Both the position numbers and the translations under genes were made by a program. DNA of 64,000 bases. Origin: Streptomyces sp. CG1 (GTDB lineage: Bacteria; Actinomycetota; Actinomycetes; Streptomycetales; Streptomycetaceae). Position 1 is the first letter of the stretch; each line of letters opens with the position of its first letter. Positions 9,621-18,814 of the stretch are shown in pieces. Under the pieces are notes generated by a model that saw only the letters and a list, made by a program, of their open reading frames with translations, was not told the DNA's origin and did not search any database. The stretch covers positions 2,976,001 through 3,040,000 of the forward strand of contig NZ_CP163518.1 of the NCBI RefSeq assembly GCF_041080625.1, in the 5' to 3' direction.

Positions 9621-9672
9621 GGACCGGAACCGGTCCGTACTGACGGGTGCGCCGCAGTCAGGGAGTACTCCC
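9621..9672. promoter_or_regulatory. Two palindromes upstream of terC
   Basis: GGACCGGAACCGGTCC (9621-9636; 7-bp arms, 2-nt spacer) and GGGAGTACTCCC (9661-9672; perfect) lie 85-136 bases upstream of the TerC start. They are candidate operators. The rest of the gap up to 9757 is relatively A-rich and shows no gene. Confidence 0.5.
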
Positions 9673-9757
9673 CTCCGTACGGAAGACAGTACCTCAATCA
9701 CCAAGGAAAGGTAAAGAGAAAGGCAAAATAAGGACCGAATCCCCTGTTCGGAGGCAT

Positions 9758-11758
9758 TTACCTGTGCTTGGTCAGAGCTCTGGCCACCTCGGTGAGGACC
9801 TGGTGCACGATCTGGCTGCCGGCCGGCACCAGCGAGGGCTCATAGGTCCAGGCGTGCCCGACCCAGGGGTCGGCGAAGTGGTCGTCGGGGACGGGCGTGA
9901 GTCGCAGCAGCGAACGCCACAGCGGATCGAGCAGGGGGCCGTAGGCGGTGGCGTCCTCGCGGTCCGCCACCAGCAGGAGGTGCACACCGACGGCGGGCCC
10001 CTCGTCGGCCAGGTAGCGCAGCCGGGTCACCGCCCGGTCGTCGAAACCGTGCGGGAAGTCGTGGACGATCAGCAACTGACGCGCGGTGTCGACATCGGCC
10101 GGCAGGGACTCGGGCGCGCCGGCGCGCAACGCCATCTGCACCAGGTCGACCCGCCGGGTGAGCCGCTCCAGCAGTTCCGTCACCCCCGCCGCCCCGGTCG
10201 CGGGAGGCGCGGCGAGCACGCCGCTCCGCAGCAGCGGGCCGAACGCGGCGGCCCCGGCGTCGGCAGGGTCGATGACCTGCACGGCGAAGTCCCCCGCCGG
10301 ATGCACGGCGAGCAGCCGCACCGTGAGCGCCACGGCCGCCCCCAGGGCCAGGTGCCGTAGCTCGGCGGAGTCCGGGAAGTCGTCGGCCCCCGCGCCGCTG
10401 TCGAGCCACAGCCCGCGCTCGAGCGGCAGCCTGACCAGCAGGGGGATGCGCAGCGGCACGCTCTCGGGCAGATGGAGGTCGCCGAGGCGCAGAGCCATCG
10501 GGGGCTCGGCGGGGACGCGGTAGCCGTGCCAGACGGGGTTGTCCCAGCGGGCGTAGGCGGGAGGCAACGCGGGCTCGACCACATCGGACTCGGCGGTGAG
10601 CTGGGCGAGGTCACGGTCGAGGACCACGCGCGCCTGGTCCACCAGCTGCGTCCGGCGCGCGTGGGCCGCCTCGCGCGCGGCGTCACCCGCGCTGCCGAGC
10701 CGACCGCGGGGGTCGGCGAGGGCTTGGTCGAGTTCCTTCTCCAGACGGGAGTCGGCGAAGTCGACGGCGCTGCGGTACGCGGCCGTCGTGCGGGCCAGGT
10801 CCTCGTACATGCCCCAGACCTGGTTGTACAGCCGTTCCTCCAGCGACCAGCCCGCGGCGTCGCCCGCGACGGGCTGTGCGGGCCGGTCCTCGGCGGCCCC
10901 AGCCGCCGGTGGCGGCATGCCGTGCGGGCCGCGTCCGGGGTGCGTGTAGTCGAGCCGGCCGCCGGGTTCCCGCGGGGCGGTGCCGGACGCGCGGGCGTCG
11001 TACGGGTTCTGCCCGTCGTACGAGGGTGCCGGTTCCGGCCGCTGCGGGGCGGACGAGGGCGTCTGGCCCGCAGTCCCGGAAGCGGACGCGTCGTGCGGCA
11101 CGGTCGCGGAGGTGTCGCGGGGTGCGCGGGCCGCGGTCTCGCGCGGTGAGGGTGCGGAGTGCGGTGTCGGCAGCGTGCGGGACGGGCCCTGGGCCGAAGA
11201 CTCATGGGCGTGGGCCGACGCCTCGTGGACGGCGGCTGCGAGATCGGTGGCCTCGTCGTGCAGTCCCTGGTCGGCGAGGAGTGCGGTGAGCCCGGCCGCG
11301 TAGCCCTGGCCCATCGCGCGCACCTTCCAGGCGCCCTGTCTGCGGTACAGCTCCAGGGCGAGGACGGCCGTTTCGCGGTCCAAGCCGGTGAGGGTGTAGC
11401 AGACGAGTTCGGTGCCGTCGAGGCCCTCGACCGTGGTGTGCGGGGCGGCGACGGCACCGAACCGGAGCGGTCCTTCGGTCCCTGTGGGCAGGGCGAGGAA
11501 CACGTCGACGCGGTGCACGGCATCAGGCAGGGCGCCCAAGTCGACCGCCAGCCTGTGTTCGGTGGCGGCCTGCCGGGACACCTCGACGCCGGGCAGAGCG
11601 GGGGCGCCGGGATGGACCACCCACGAGGGGCCGTGCACCGTGCCGTTCTCGTCGCAGAGCGTGGCTCCGGCCAGGACCGGCACCCCGGCCGAGATCCCGA
11701 TCACCAGCCGGATCTCGGAGAGCGGGTGGTTCTGCCCTCGCACCAGCTCGGCCGTCAT
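9758..11758 (-). CDS. TerD-domain protein fused to a degenerate FtsK/HerA-like domain
   Basis: A 666-residue protein. Residues 1 to about 185 form a TerD domain (SEIRLVIGISAGVPVLAGATL, YTLTGLDRETAVLALELYRR, YAAGLTALLADQG). A low-complexity Ala/Pro/Ser region follows (about 190-290), then a helical part (LEERLYNQVWGMYEDLART). The last 250 residues resemble the FtsK/HerA ATPases of ter clusters (LPLERGLWLDSGAG; LLIVHDFPHGFDDRAVTRLRYLADEGPAVGVHLLLVAD), but no Walker A lysine is present, so ATP hydrolysis is unlikely. It lies directly downstream of terD and probably shares its damage promoter. Role is inferred from ter-system context. Confidence 0.82.
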   Translation of the reverse strand: MTAELVRGQNHPLSEIRLVIGISAGVPVLAGATLCDENGTVHGPSWVVHPGAPALPGVEVSRQAATEHRLAVDLGALPDAVHRVDVFLALPTGTEGPLRFGAVAAPHTTVEGLDGTELVCYTLTGLDRETAVLALELYRRQGAWKVRAMGQGYAAGLTALLADQGLHDEATDLAAAVHEASAHAHESSAQGPSRTLPTPHSAPSPRETAARAPRDTSATVPHDASASGTAGQTPSSAPQRPEPAPSYDGQNPYDARASGTAPREPGGRLDYTHPGRGPHGMPPPAAGAAEDRPAQPVAGDAAGWSLEERLYNQVWGMYEDLARTTAAYRSAVDFADSRLEKELDQALADPRGRLGSAGDAAREAAHARRTQLVDQARVVLDRDLAQLTAESDVVEPALPPAYARWDNPVWHGYRVPAEPPMALRLGDLHLPESVPLRIPLLVRLPLERGLWLDSGAGADDFPDSAELRHLALGAAVALTVRLLAVHPAGDFAVQVIDPADAGAAAFGPLLRSGVLAAPPATGAAGVTELLERLTRRVDLVQMALRAGAPESLPADVDTARQLLIVHDFPHGFDDRAVTRLRYLADEGPAVGVHLLLVADREDATAYGPLLDPLWRSLLRLTPVPDDHFADPWVGHAWTYEPSLVPAGSQIVHQVLTEVARALTKHR

Positions 11759-11816
11759 CGCCGTCGCCCCCCTGTGTCGTTCCGTCGTACGCGTCCCGCC
11801 CGTTGCGGCGGTGGTC

Positions 11817-12395
11817 CTACAGGTGCTGCTGGATGGCCGGCATCAGGTCCTGGAACGTACGGCCGTAAGCCGGGGTGCCCAGCGCGGTCATCGTCCAGCC
11901 CGAGCCCGCGCGATGCACCTTCGCCATGATCTGGGCGGTGTAGTCGCCGCCGCCGTCCAGGGTGTAGCGGGCGAGTTCCTGGCCGTTGGTCTCGTCCACG
12001 AGCCGGCAGAACGCGTTCTGCACCTCCTGGAAGGTCTGGCCCGTGAAGGAGTTGACGGTGAAGATGATCTGGTCGATGTGGACCGGGACGCGCTGCAGGT
12101 CCACGAGGATCGCCTCGTCGTCACCGCCCTGACCGACGCCGCCGACGAGGTTGTCGCCGGTGTGGCGGACCGAGCCGTCGTCGCTGACCAGGTGGCGGAA
12201 GAAGACGACGTCGACCGGCTCCTTCTCGGCGAAGAGGACGGCCGAGGCGTCCAGGTCGATCTCACGGGTGCGGGAGCCGAACAGGCCGCGCCGCTTCGCC
12301 GCCTGCCAGCCGAGCCCCATGCGGACCGCGGTCAGGGTGGCCCCGTCCTTCTTCTCCAGGCTGATGGCCTGACCCTTGCTCAAGTTGACGGACAC
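11817..12395 (-). CDS. TerD family protein
   Basis: A 192-residue soluble Ca2+-binding stress protein. It opens with VNLSKGQAISLEKKDG, has the acidic loop GDNLVGGVGQGGDDEAI that binds calcium in TerD, and ends with YTAQIMAKVHRAGSGWTMTALG. The GTG at 12395 was chosen because it gives the standard MSVNLSKG start with GAGGGG 8 nt upstream; a GTG one codon earlier is also open. The gene follows a PafBC-type promoter (12451-12473) and is followed by the TerD-fusion gene 58 nt downstream. Confidence 0.93.
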   Translation of the reverse strand: MSVNLSKGQAISLEKKDGATLTAVRMGLGWQAAKRRGLFGSRTREIDLDASAVLFAEKEPVDVVFFRHLVSDDGSVRHTGDNLVGGVGQGGDDEAILVDLQRVPVHIDQIIFTVNSFTGQTFQEVQNAFCRLVDETNGQELARYTLDGGGDYTAQIMAKVHRAGSGWTMTALGTPAYGRTFQDLMPAIQQHL

Positions 12396-12450
12396 CACTG
12401 AATCCCCTCTCGAAGGTCCCCTGTTGCCGCGCAGTGCGCGGTTGTCCAGA

Positions 12451-12473
12451 ACCCTACGCAGGGGCACTGACAG
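12451..12473 (-). promoter_or_regulatory. RecA-NDp/PafBC-type promoter of terD
   Basis: Minus strand: CTGTCAGTG (12473-12465), eight bases, TAGGGT (12456-12451). Spacing is identical to the uvrA and uvrB promoters. The terD start is 55 nt further on. This would place terD and the fused TerD gene in the DNA-damage regulon. Confidence 0.68.
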
Positions 12474-12552
12474 TGCCGAACCCCGGCCCGCGCTTTGTGT
12501 CGGTGTTGCAACACTTGGCGCATACGCCGAGGTCCGGCGGGGTGGCGGGGGT

Positions 12553-14673
12553 TCAGGCAAGGCCGGCTTCCCGCATCTGGCGCAGTTCCTTCTTCATCTC
12601 CGAGACCTCGTCGCGCAGCCGGGCCGCGATCTCGAACTGCAGCTCCGCGGCGGCGGCGCGCATGCGCTCGGTCATCTCCTCGATCTGCTCGGCGAGTTCG
12701 GCCGCCGGGCGGTCCGTGGGCACTGTCCTGCCCTTGTCGGCCTTGCCCGCCTTGTCGCCCAGCGACGGGACGGGTGCCTTGGCACCCTTGCCCTCCTTGG
12801 ACTTGCGGTAGCCGGAGCCGAGGAGTTGCTCGGTGTCGACCTCCTCGCGGGCGATCTGCGCGACGATGTCGTTGATCTTCTTGCGCAGTGGCTGGGGGTC
12901 GATGCCGTTGGCCTTGTTGTAGGCGACCTGCTTCTCCCGGCGGCGGTTGGTCTCCTCGATGGCCTTCTCCATCGCCGGGGTGATCTTGTCGGCGTACATA
13001 TGGACCTGGCCGGAGACGTTGCGCGCCGCACGGCCGATGGTCTGGATCAGCGAGGTGCCCGAGCGCAGGAAGCCTTCCTTGTCGGCGTCCAGGATCGCCA
13101 CCAGGGACACCTCGGGCAGGTCGAGGCCCTCACGCAGGAGGTTGATGCCGACCAGGACGTCGTACTCACCGGAACGCAGCTCGCGCAACAGCTCGACACG
13201 GCGCAGGGTGTCGACGTCGCTGTGCAGATACCGCACCTGGATGCCCAGCTCCAGGAAGTAGTCGGTGAGGTCCTCGGCCATCTTCTTGGTGAGCGTGGTG
13301 ACAAGGACGCGCTCGTCCTTCTCGGTGCGCTTGCGGATCTCGTGCACCAGGTCGTCGATCTGGCCCTCGGTGGGCTTGACCACGACCTCCGGGTCGACCA
13401 GGCCGGTCGGGCGGATGATCTGCTCGACGACGCCGTCGGAGCGCGACAGCTCGTACGTGCCCGGGGTGGCCGACAGATAGACGGTCTGGCCGATGCGCTC
13501 CTGGAACTCCTCCCACTTCAGGGGGCGGTTGTCCAGCGCGGAGGGCAGGCGGAAGCCGTGGTCGACTAGGGTCCGCTTGCGGGAGGCGTCGCCCTCGTAC
13601 ATGGCGCCGATCTGCGGGACGGTGACGTGCGACTCGTCGATGACGAGCAGGAAGTCGTCCGGGAAGTAGTCCAGCAGGGTGTTGGGCGGGGAGCCGGGCA
13701 GGCGGCCGTCGAAGTGCATCGAGTAGTTCTCCACGCCGGAGCAGGAGCCGATCTGGCGGAGCATCTCGATGTCGTACGTCGTACGCATGCGCAGGCGCTG
13801 GGCCTCCAGGAGCTTGCCCTGCTTCTCCAGCTCGGCCAGGCGCTCCCCCAGCTCCTTCTCGATGTCGTTGACGGCCCGCTCCATGCGCTCGGGGCCGGCG
13901 ACGTAGTGGGAGGCGGGGAAGACGTACAGCTGCTGGTCGTCGCTGATGATCTCGCCGGTGAGCGGGTGCAGTGTGGACAGCGCCTCGATCTCGTCGCCGA
14001 ACATCTCGATGCGGACGGCCAGCTCCTCGTAGACCGGGAAGATCTCGATGGTGTCGCCGCGGACCCGGAAGGTGCCGCGGGTGAAGGCCATGTCGTTGCG
14101 CGTGTACTGGATGTCGACGAAACGGCGCAGCAGCTCGTCCCGGTCGATCTCGTCGCCGATCCTCAGGGGGACCATCCGGTCCACGTATTCCTGCGGAGTA
14201 CCGAGGCCGTAGATGCAGGACACCGAGGCGACCACGATGACGTCGCGCCGGGTGAGCAGCGAGTTCGTCGCCGAATGGCGCAGCCGCTCGACCTCCTCGT
14301 TGATCGAGGAGTCCTTTTCGATGTATGTGTCCGACTGCGGGACGTAGGCCTCGGGCTGGTAGTAGTCGTAGTACGAGACGAAGTACTCGACCGCGTTGTT
14401 CGGCAGCAGCTCGCGGAACTCGTTGGCCAGCTGGGCGGCCAGCGTTTTGTTCGGCGCCATCACGAGCGTGGGGCGCTGGAGCTTCTCGATCATCCACGCC
14501 GTGGTGGCGGACTTGCCGGTGCCGGTCGCGCCCAGCAGGACGACGTCCTTCTCACCGGCCTCGATGCGCCGGGCCAGGTCGGCGATGGCCGCCGGCTGAT
14601 CGCCGTTGGGCTGGTAGGGGCTGACGACCTCGAAAGGCGCCACCGTGCGTTCGATGTGGGAAACGGGCCGCAT
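12553..14673 (-). CDS. uvrB: UvrB, excinuclease ABC subunit B
   Basis: A 706-residue DNA helicase-like subunit of nucleotide excision repair. Seen in order: Walker [14 protein letters not shown], the beta-hairpin [16 protein letters not shown] that grips DNA, Walker [16 protein letters not shown], the helicase motif QTIGRAARN, and the C-terminal UVR motif ([23 protein letters not shown]) that binds UvrC. The ATG at 14673 ([20 protein letters not shown]) gives the standard N-terminus and sits 7 nt after the -10 of the upstream damage promoter, so a leaderless mRNA is likely. Confidence 0.97.
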   Translation of the reverse strand: MRPVSHIERTVAPFEVVSPYQPNGDQPAAIADLARRIEAGEKDVVLLGATGTGKSATTAWMIEKLQRPTLVMAPNKTLAAQLANEFRELLPNNAVEYFVSYYDYYQPEAYVPQSDTYIEKDSSINEEVERLRHSATNSLLTRRDVIVVASVSCIYGLGTPQEYVDRMVPLRIGDEIDRDELLRRFVDIQYTRNDMAFTRGTFRVRGDTIEIFPVYEELAVRIEMFGDEIEALSTLHPLTGEIISDDQQLYVFPASHYVAGPERMERAVNDIEKELGERLAELEKQGKLLEAQRLRMRTTYDIEMLRQIGSCSGVENYSMHFDGRLPGSPPNTLLDYFPDDFLLVIDESHVTVPQIGAMYEGDASRKRTLVDHGFRLPSALDNRPLKWEEFQERIGQTVYLSATPGTYELSRSDGVVEQIIRPTGLVDPEVVVKPTEGQIDDLVHEIRKRTEKDERVLVTTLTKKMAEDLTDYFLELGIQVRYLHSDVDTLRRVELLRELRSGEYDVLVGINLLREGLDLPEVSLVAILDADKEGFLRSGTSLIQTIGRAARNVSGQVHMYADKITPAMEKAIEETNRRREKQVAYNKANGIDPQPLRKKINDIVAQIAREEVDTEQLLGSGYRKSKEGKGAKAPVPSLGDKAGKADKGRTVPTDRPAAELAEQIEEMTERMRAAAAELQFEIAARLRDEVSEMKKELRQMREAGLA

Positions 14674-14680
14674 GACATCC

Positions 14681-14703
14681 ACCGTACGGCCCCTCACTGA
14701 CAA
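14681..14703 (-). promoter_or_regulatory. RecA-NDp/PafBC-type promoter of uvrB
   Basis: Minus strand: TTGTCAGTG (14703-14695), eight bases, TACGGT (14686-14681). It overlaps the intergenic space just downstream of the MHYT gene. The uvrB ATG follows after 7 nt. Confidence 0.78.
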
Positions 14704-14713
14704 CGGGCCCGGA

Positions 14714-15592
14714 TCAGCGGTTCTGCGGGGTCCGGGAGGCGTGGTGCTCGACCCTGCGGTCCGGCCGGCGTGCGCTTTGGAGAGCGGGACGGCGGTCCGG
14801 GTGGGAGGCGACGGCGGCGGCCGGGACACCCGGTTTCTGCTCGACGGGCATCGGTACGGGGCGGCCCATGACCATCAGCGGATCGAAGATCACGACGATA
14901 CCCGCGAGGAGCAGGAAGGCGAGCGGGCCGATCAGCATGGGCGCGAGCACCGACGGCTCCGGTGCGCCTCCGGCGGCGTGGGACATGCCGTCGAGGTGGA
15001 CGCCCAGGGCTGCCATGCCCATGTAGTGCATACCGCTGACCGCAAGCCCCATGACGAGGCTCGCCCCCACGCTCCACATGAAGCCCCGGACGCGCCCGGC
15101 GGCCCACAGAGCGGCGGTGGCGGCCACGACCGCTATGCCCACGGAGGCGGCGACGGTGAACGTGTTGTAGGTGAAGTGCCCGTGGAAGCGCACGCCCGCC
15201 ATGCCGAGGTAGTGCATCGAGGCGACGCCCAGACCGGTGATCGTCCCGCCGGTGAACAGGGCGGCTCCGCTCGCGCCCCGATAGCCGACGATGAAGATCC
15301 CGACTCCGACCATGACGACGGCGAGGCCGAGGCTCGCGTAGGTGATCGGCTTGTCGTAGTGGATCGGCGCCTCCTTGATGGCGAAGCCCATCATGGCGAC
15401 GAAGTGCATGGTCCATATGCCGGAGCCGATCGCGGCCGAGCCGAGAGCCAGCCAGGCGGGTCGCCAGGAGTGGGTGACCAGCAGGGACCGTGTGGTGCAG
15501 CGCAGGCCGAGGGCGCCGCCGAGGCAGGCCATCAGATAGGCCACCAACGGCGTGACGGCCCCGTAGCTGAATCCGTCGACCGTGCCTTGCAT
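14714..15592 (-). CDS. MHYT-domain integral membrane sensor
   Basis: A 292-residue membrane protein with about seven helices. Three MHYT-type motifs are visible: [21 protein letters not shown] and [10 protein letters not shown]. In this family Met and His residues near the outer face are thought to bind copper and sense O2, CO or NO. In many bacteria the domain is fused to GGDEF/EAL; here it stands alone with a Pro/Arg-rich tail of about 45 residues. The ATG at 15592 was chosen because the hydrophobic core starts a few residues later; the longer frame upstream is not protein-like. Confidence 0.9.
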   Translation of the reverse strand: MQGTVDGFSYGAVTPLVAYLMACLGGALGLRCTTRSLLVTHSWRPAWLALGSAAIGSGIWTMHFVAMMGFAIKEAPIHYDKPITYASLGLAVVMVGVGIFIVGYRGASGAALFTGGTITGLGVASMHYLGMAGVRFHGHFTYNTFTVAASVGIAVVAATAALWAAGRVRGFMWSVGASLVMGLAVSGMHYMGMAALGVHLDGMSHAAGGAPEPSVLAPMLIGPLAFLLLAGIVVIFDPLMVMGRPVPMPVEQKPGVPAAAVASHPDRRPALQSARRPDRRVEHHASRTPQNR

Positions 15593-15872
15593 CCGCGGCT
15601 GCCCTTCCGCCCTCTTGCGTCCCGGAATCCTCGAAATGTTCCCCCGGCCCAGGACCGCCCGCGCGGTCAGGGTTGTCGCAGAGAGTATGACCCCCACCGG
15701 AATGGTCGAACGATTTTCCGGCAAAGAAACACGGCCTTGCCGCAGTTGTGCGGCACCCGTGAGCGGGCTTGGACATCTCCATTGAGTGTGTGTCCATCGT
15801 GCACATGGGTGTCGTTGACCCTCTGCTGTCAGTCTGGTTGCTGTCCGTATTCGCTCGACGCGAGGAGTCTGC

Positions 15873-16745
15873 ATGCACGCGCGCGTAGTTGCCGCCACGG
15901 CCACCGCGGTCCTGGGGACGGCGGCCCTGCTGCTGAGCCCCGCCTCCGACGCCCGGGCCGGTGACGTGGGCGAGACCACGGTGATCGCCCACCGGGGTGC
16001 CTCCGGCTACGCTCCCGAGAACACGCTGGCCTCGATCGACAAGGCCGCGCAGCTGGGCTTCGCCTGGGTCGAGAACGACGTCCAGCGCACCAAGGACGGC
16101 AAGCTGGTCGTCATCCACGACGACAGCCTGCAGCGCACCACGAACGTAGAGCAGGTCTTCCCCGGCCGGGCACCGTGGAAGGTCAAGGACTTCACCGCGG
16201 CCGAGATCGCCCGCCTGGACGCCGGCAGCTGGTACTCCCCCGCGTACGCGGGCACACGCGTGCCGACGCTGAAGGACTATATGTGCCGCATCGAGCACAA
16301 TCACGAGAAGCTGCTCCTGGAGATCAAGAACCCGGAGCTGTATCCGGGCCTCGAGCAGCAGACCCTGAGGCTGCTCGGCAACCAGGGCTGGCTCGACCAG
16401 AAGCATCTGCAGCGGCTGATCGTGCAGAGCTTCAGCGCCGACAGCATCCGGACCGTGCACGAGCTCAGGCCCGCGATCACCACCGCCTACCTCGGGACGC
16501 CCACCGTGGCGCAGTTGCATCAGTACGCGCGCTTCACCGATCTGATCAACCCGTCGTACGGATCTCTCTCCAAGGGGTACGTCTCGGCTGTGCACTCCTT
16601 CGAGGGGCCGCACGACAAGCCGCTCAGGGTGTTCGCCTGGACCGTGAACGACGCGGCCACCGCCCGCCGGGTCGCGGGCTACGGCGTCGACGGGATGATC
16701 ACCAACAAGCCCGACGTGGTGAAGGCGGCGCTGGGTTCGAACTGA
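15873..16745 (+). CDS. Secreted glycerophosphodiester phosphodiesterase
   Basis: A 290-residue GDPD-family enzyme that cleaves glycerophosphodiesters to glycerol-3-phosphate and an alcohol. A signal peptide (MHARVVAATATAVLGTAALL, then AxA before GDVGE) predicts export. Catalytic features: HRGASGYAPENT with the general-acid His, WVENDVQRTKDGKLVVIHDD, and LLEIKNPE. A GAGGAG ribosome-binding site precedes the ATG. It is divergent from the MHYT gene; the 280 bases between them show no further gene. Such genes are often phosphate-regulated, but I saw no clear PHO box. Confidence 0.94.
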   Translation: MHARVVAATATAVLGTAALLLSPASDARAGDVGETTVIAHRGASGYAPENTLASIDKAAQLGFAWVENDVQRTKDGKLVVIHDDSLQRTTNVEQVFPGRAPWKVKDFTAAEIARLDAGSWYSPAYAGTRVPTLKDYMCRIEHNHEKLLLEIKNPELYPGLEQQTLRLLGNQGWLDQKHLQRLIVQSFSADSIRTVHELRPAITTAYLGTPTVAQLHQYARFTDLINPSYGSLSKGYVSAVHSFEGPHDKPLRVFAWTVNDAATARRVAGYGVDGMITNKPDVVKAALGSN

Positions 16746-16757
16746 TCGCGGCGGGCG

Positions 16758-16780
16758 TTGTCAGTGGCGGGTCGTACCGT
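16758..16780 (+). promoter_or_regulatory. RecA-NDp/PafBC-type promoter of ogt
   Basis: TTGTCAGTG (16758-16766), eight bases, TACCGT (16775-16780). The ogt ATG begins at 16787, six bases after the -10 element, so the transcript should be leaderless. The site lies just after the phosphodiesterase stop codon. Confidence 0.78.
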
Positions 16781-16786
16781 GGGCGC

Positions 16787-17341
16787 ATGGACAGCCATGG
16801 GCAGGATGAGCAGCGGGTCGTGTGGGCCGTGGTGGGCACGGACATCGGGCCGCTGATGCTGGCGGCGACCCGGGACGGCCTGGTCAACGTGGTCTTCCAC
16901 GCCACCGACGCGGTGCGCGACCGCGCTGTGGAGCGGCTGGCGGACCGGCTGGGCTGCACTCCCGCGGAGGATCCGGACTCGCCGCTGCTGGCGAAGGCGA
17001 TATGCCAGCTGCGGGCGTACTTCGCGGGCGAACGGCACGACTTCGACCTGCCGCTGGACTGGTCACTGATCTCCGGCTTCAACCGGCAGGTGCTGCGCGA
17101 GCTGGCGGCCGGTGTGCCGTACGGCACGGTGGTGGGTTACGGCGATCTCGCAGGTCGGGTGGGGCAGCCCGGCGGGGCGCAGGCGGTCGGCGCGGCGATG
17201 GGTGCCAATCCGCTGCCGGTGGTCGTGCCGTGTCACCGGGTGGTGGAGAGCGACGGCGGCATCGGCGGCTTCGGGGGCGGGCTGGAGACCAAGCGCAGGC
17301 TGCTCGCCCTGGAGGGTGTGCTGCCCGAGCCGCTGTTCTGA
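16787..17341 (+). CDS. ogt: Methylated-DNA--protein-cysteine S-methyltransferase
   Basis: A 184-residue suicide repair enzyme that removes alkyl groups from O6-guanine in DNA. The acceptor-cysteine motif VVPCHRVV, the helix-turn-helix segment PYGTVVGYGDLAGRVG, and the asparagine hinge MGANPLP are present. The start is the ATG at 16787, the only one compatible with the upstream promoter. No Ada regulatory domain is attached. With uvrA, uvrB and polA it forms a repair-rich neighbourhood under a shared promoter type. Confidence 0.95.
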   Translation: MDSHGQDEQRVVWAVVGTDIGPLMLAATRDGLVNVVFHATDAVRDRAVERLADRLGCTPAEDPDSPLLAKAICQLRAYFAGERHDFDLPLDWSLISGFNRQVLRELAAGVPYGTVVGYGDLAGRVGQPGGAQAVGAAMGANPLPVVVPCHRVVESDGGIGGFGGGLETKRRLLALEGVLPEPLF

Positions 17342-17375
17342 CCGGGACCGGCCACTCGTCTGCGACCGGGTGCGG

Positions 17376-17807
17376 CTACTCGTCGTAGTGCCGGGCCTCG
17401 AAGACGTTGCCGTCGGGGTCCCGGAAGTAGAAGCTGCGCGGGGCCTTGCCGCGGGCGCCGAACGAGTCGTGGCCGATGTCGCTCAGGGGTACGCCGTGCT
17501 CCGCCAGCCGGGTGCGCAGGGCGTCGAAGGCGTCGGCGGGCAGGGACAGGCAGATGTGGTTGACCGGCTTGCCGGCGCTGTCGGCCGCTCCGGGCAGCAT
17601 CTTCATGCGTTCCGCGAAGGCGAGCGGGGCGAGGTCCAGGATGGTCTCGTCGTTGACGCGCACGGACGGGAACGCGGCCTTTTCCTCGGCGAACTCGGCG
17701 ACCCGCACGGGCTCCAGGCCGACGGCCTCCTGGTAGAAGCGGGCTGCGGCGAGCGGATCTGCCACCCACAGGACGACGTGGTCGAGCCGCATGCTGTTCT
17801 TCGTCAT
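17376..17807 (-). CDS. VOC family (glyoxalase/bleomycin-resistance fold) protein
   Basis: About 143 residues with the paired beta-alpha-beta-beta-beta modules of the vicinal oxygen chelate fold: LDHVVLWVADPLAAARFYQEAVGL at the start and PRSFYFRDPDGNVFEARHYDE at the end, giving His and Glu metal ligands. The ATG at 17807 places the conserved LDHVVLWV segment near the N-terminus. Substrate unknown; members include dioxygenases, isomerases and antibiotic-binding proteins. It is convergent with ogt. Confidence 0.85.
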   Translation of the reverse strand: MTKNSMRLDHVVLWVADPLAAARFYQEAVGLEPVRVAEFAEEKAAFPSVRVNDETILDLAPLAFAERMKMLPGAADSAGKPVNHICLSLPADAFDALRTRLAEHGVPLSDIGHDSFGARGKAPRSFYFRDPDGNVFEARHYDE

Positions 17808-17905
17808 GCGGCCCAGACTGGTGGCGTCCCCCACAGGCCGCAAGCGTTTAGCGGCCACCCGGGCCCGCCAGAGATGAGAGAAAGCCGACGGACAGGAGGC
17901 GGTGC

Positions 17906-18814
17906 GTGGTGCTGGTGGTGTCGGAAGTGGTCCGGGAAGCGATCGACGCGCGGCAACCGGTCGTGGCCCTGGAGTCCACGATCATCGCGCATGGTCTGCC
18001 CCGCCCGCGCAATCTGCAGGTGGCGCTGGAGCTGGAGGACGCCGTGCGGCGGGAGGGCGCCGTACCGGCGACCATCGCCGTGCTCGACGGCCGCCCCCAT
18101 GTCGGCCTGGACAAGGAGCAGTTGGAGCGGATCGCGAACGAGGACGGCATCCGCAAGCTGGGCCACCGCGATCTGCCGCTCGCCGTGGCGTCCGGCGTGA
18201 GCGGAGCGACCACGGTGTCGGCGACGGCACAGCTGGCTGCGCTTGCCGGCATCAGGGTGTTCGCCACCGGCGGGCTGGGCGGTGTGCACCGGGAGTGGAC
18301 GGTGACCCAGGACGAGTCGGCCGACCTGGGTCTGCTGGCCCGCACCCGGGTCACCGTGGTGTGCGCGGGCGTGAAGTCGATCCTGGACGTGCCGGCGACC
18401 CTGCAGCGGCTGGAGACCCTGGGCGTAGCCGTCGCCGGGTACGGCACGGACCGGTTCCCCGGCTTCTATCTGTCGGATTCGGGGCATCCGGTCGACTGGC
18501 GGCTGGACACCCCGGATCAGGTCGCGGACGTCATGCGGGCCCAGGACGCGCTCGACGCGCCGGAGTCCGCCCTGATCGTCGCCCATCCCGTCCCCGAGGC
18601 GGAGCAACTCGATCCCGCGCTGCACGCGCGCGTGCTCGCCGACGCCCTGCGCGCCTGCGCGGAGCAGGGCATCACCGGGCAGGCGGTGACCCCGTTCCTG
18701 CTGGACTACCTGGTCCGGCACACCGACGGCGCCTCCCTGAGCGCGAATCTGGCGGCCGTGCGCGGCAACGTACGGCTCGCGGCGCGGATCGCCACGGCGT
18801 GGACCGGCAGGTGA
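17906..18814 (+). CDS. psuG: Pseudouridine-5'-phosphate glycosidase
   Basis: A 302-residue enzyme that reversibly splits pseudouridine 5'-phosphate into uracil and ribose 5-phosphate. Family features: VVALESTIIAHGLPRPRN, the VASGVSGATTVSAT segment, FATGGLGGVHR, and DSGHPVDWRLDTP. AGGAGG lies 6 nt before the GTG start. It overlaps the next gene, a PfkB kinase, by GTGA, so the two form the classical pseudouridine salvage operon: the kinase phosphorylates pseudouridine and PsuG cleaves the product. Confidence 0.95.
   Translation: MVLVVSEVVREAIDARQPVVALESTIIAHGLPRPRNLQVALELEDAVRREGAVPATIAVLDGRPHVGLDKEQLERIANEDGIRKLGHRDLPLAVASGVSGATTVSATAQLAALAGIRVFATGGLGGVHREWTVTQDESADLGLLARTRVTVVCAGVKSILDVPATLQRLETLGVAVAGYGTDRFPGFYLSDSGHPVDWRLDTPDQVADVMRAQDALDAPESALIVAHPVPEAEQLDPALHARVLADALRACAEQGITGQAVTPFLLDYLVRHTDGASLSANLAAVRGNVRLAARIATAWTGR

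Noticed and set aside
9758..11758. A possible canonical DNA translocase (FtsK) in the ter cluster
   Set aside because: No GKT/S Walker A is present in the C-terminal domain, so a working translocase is not supported; it is described as a degenerate domain.
15826..15850. A seventh PafBC-type site (CTGTCAGTC) before the glycerophosphodiesterase
   Set aside because: The last base of the -35 differs and no TAnnnT follows at the right distance.
15593..15872. PhoP box upstream of the glycerophosphodiesterase
   Set aside because: No pair of GTTCACC-like direct repeats with 11-bp spacing was found.
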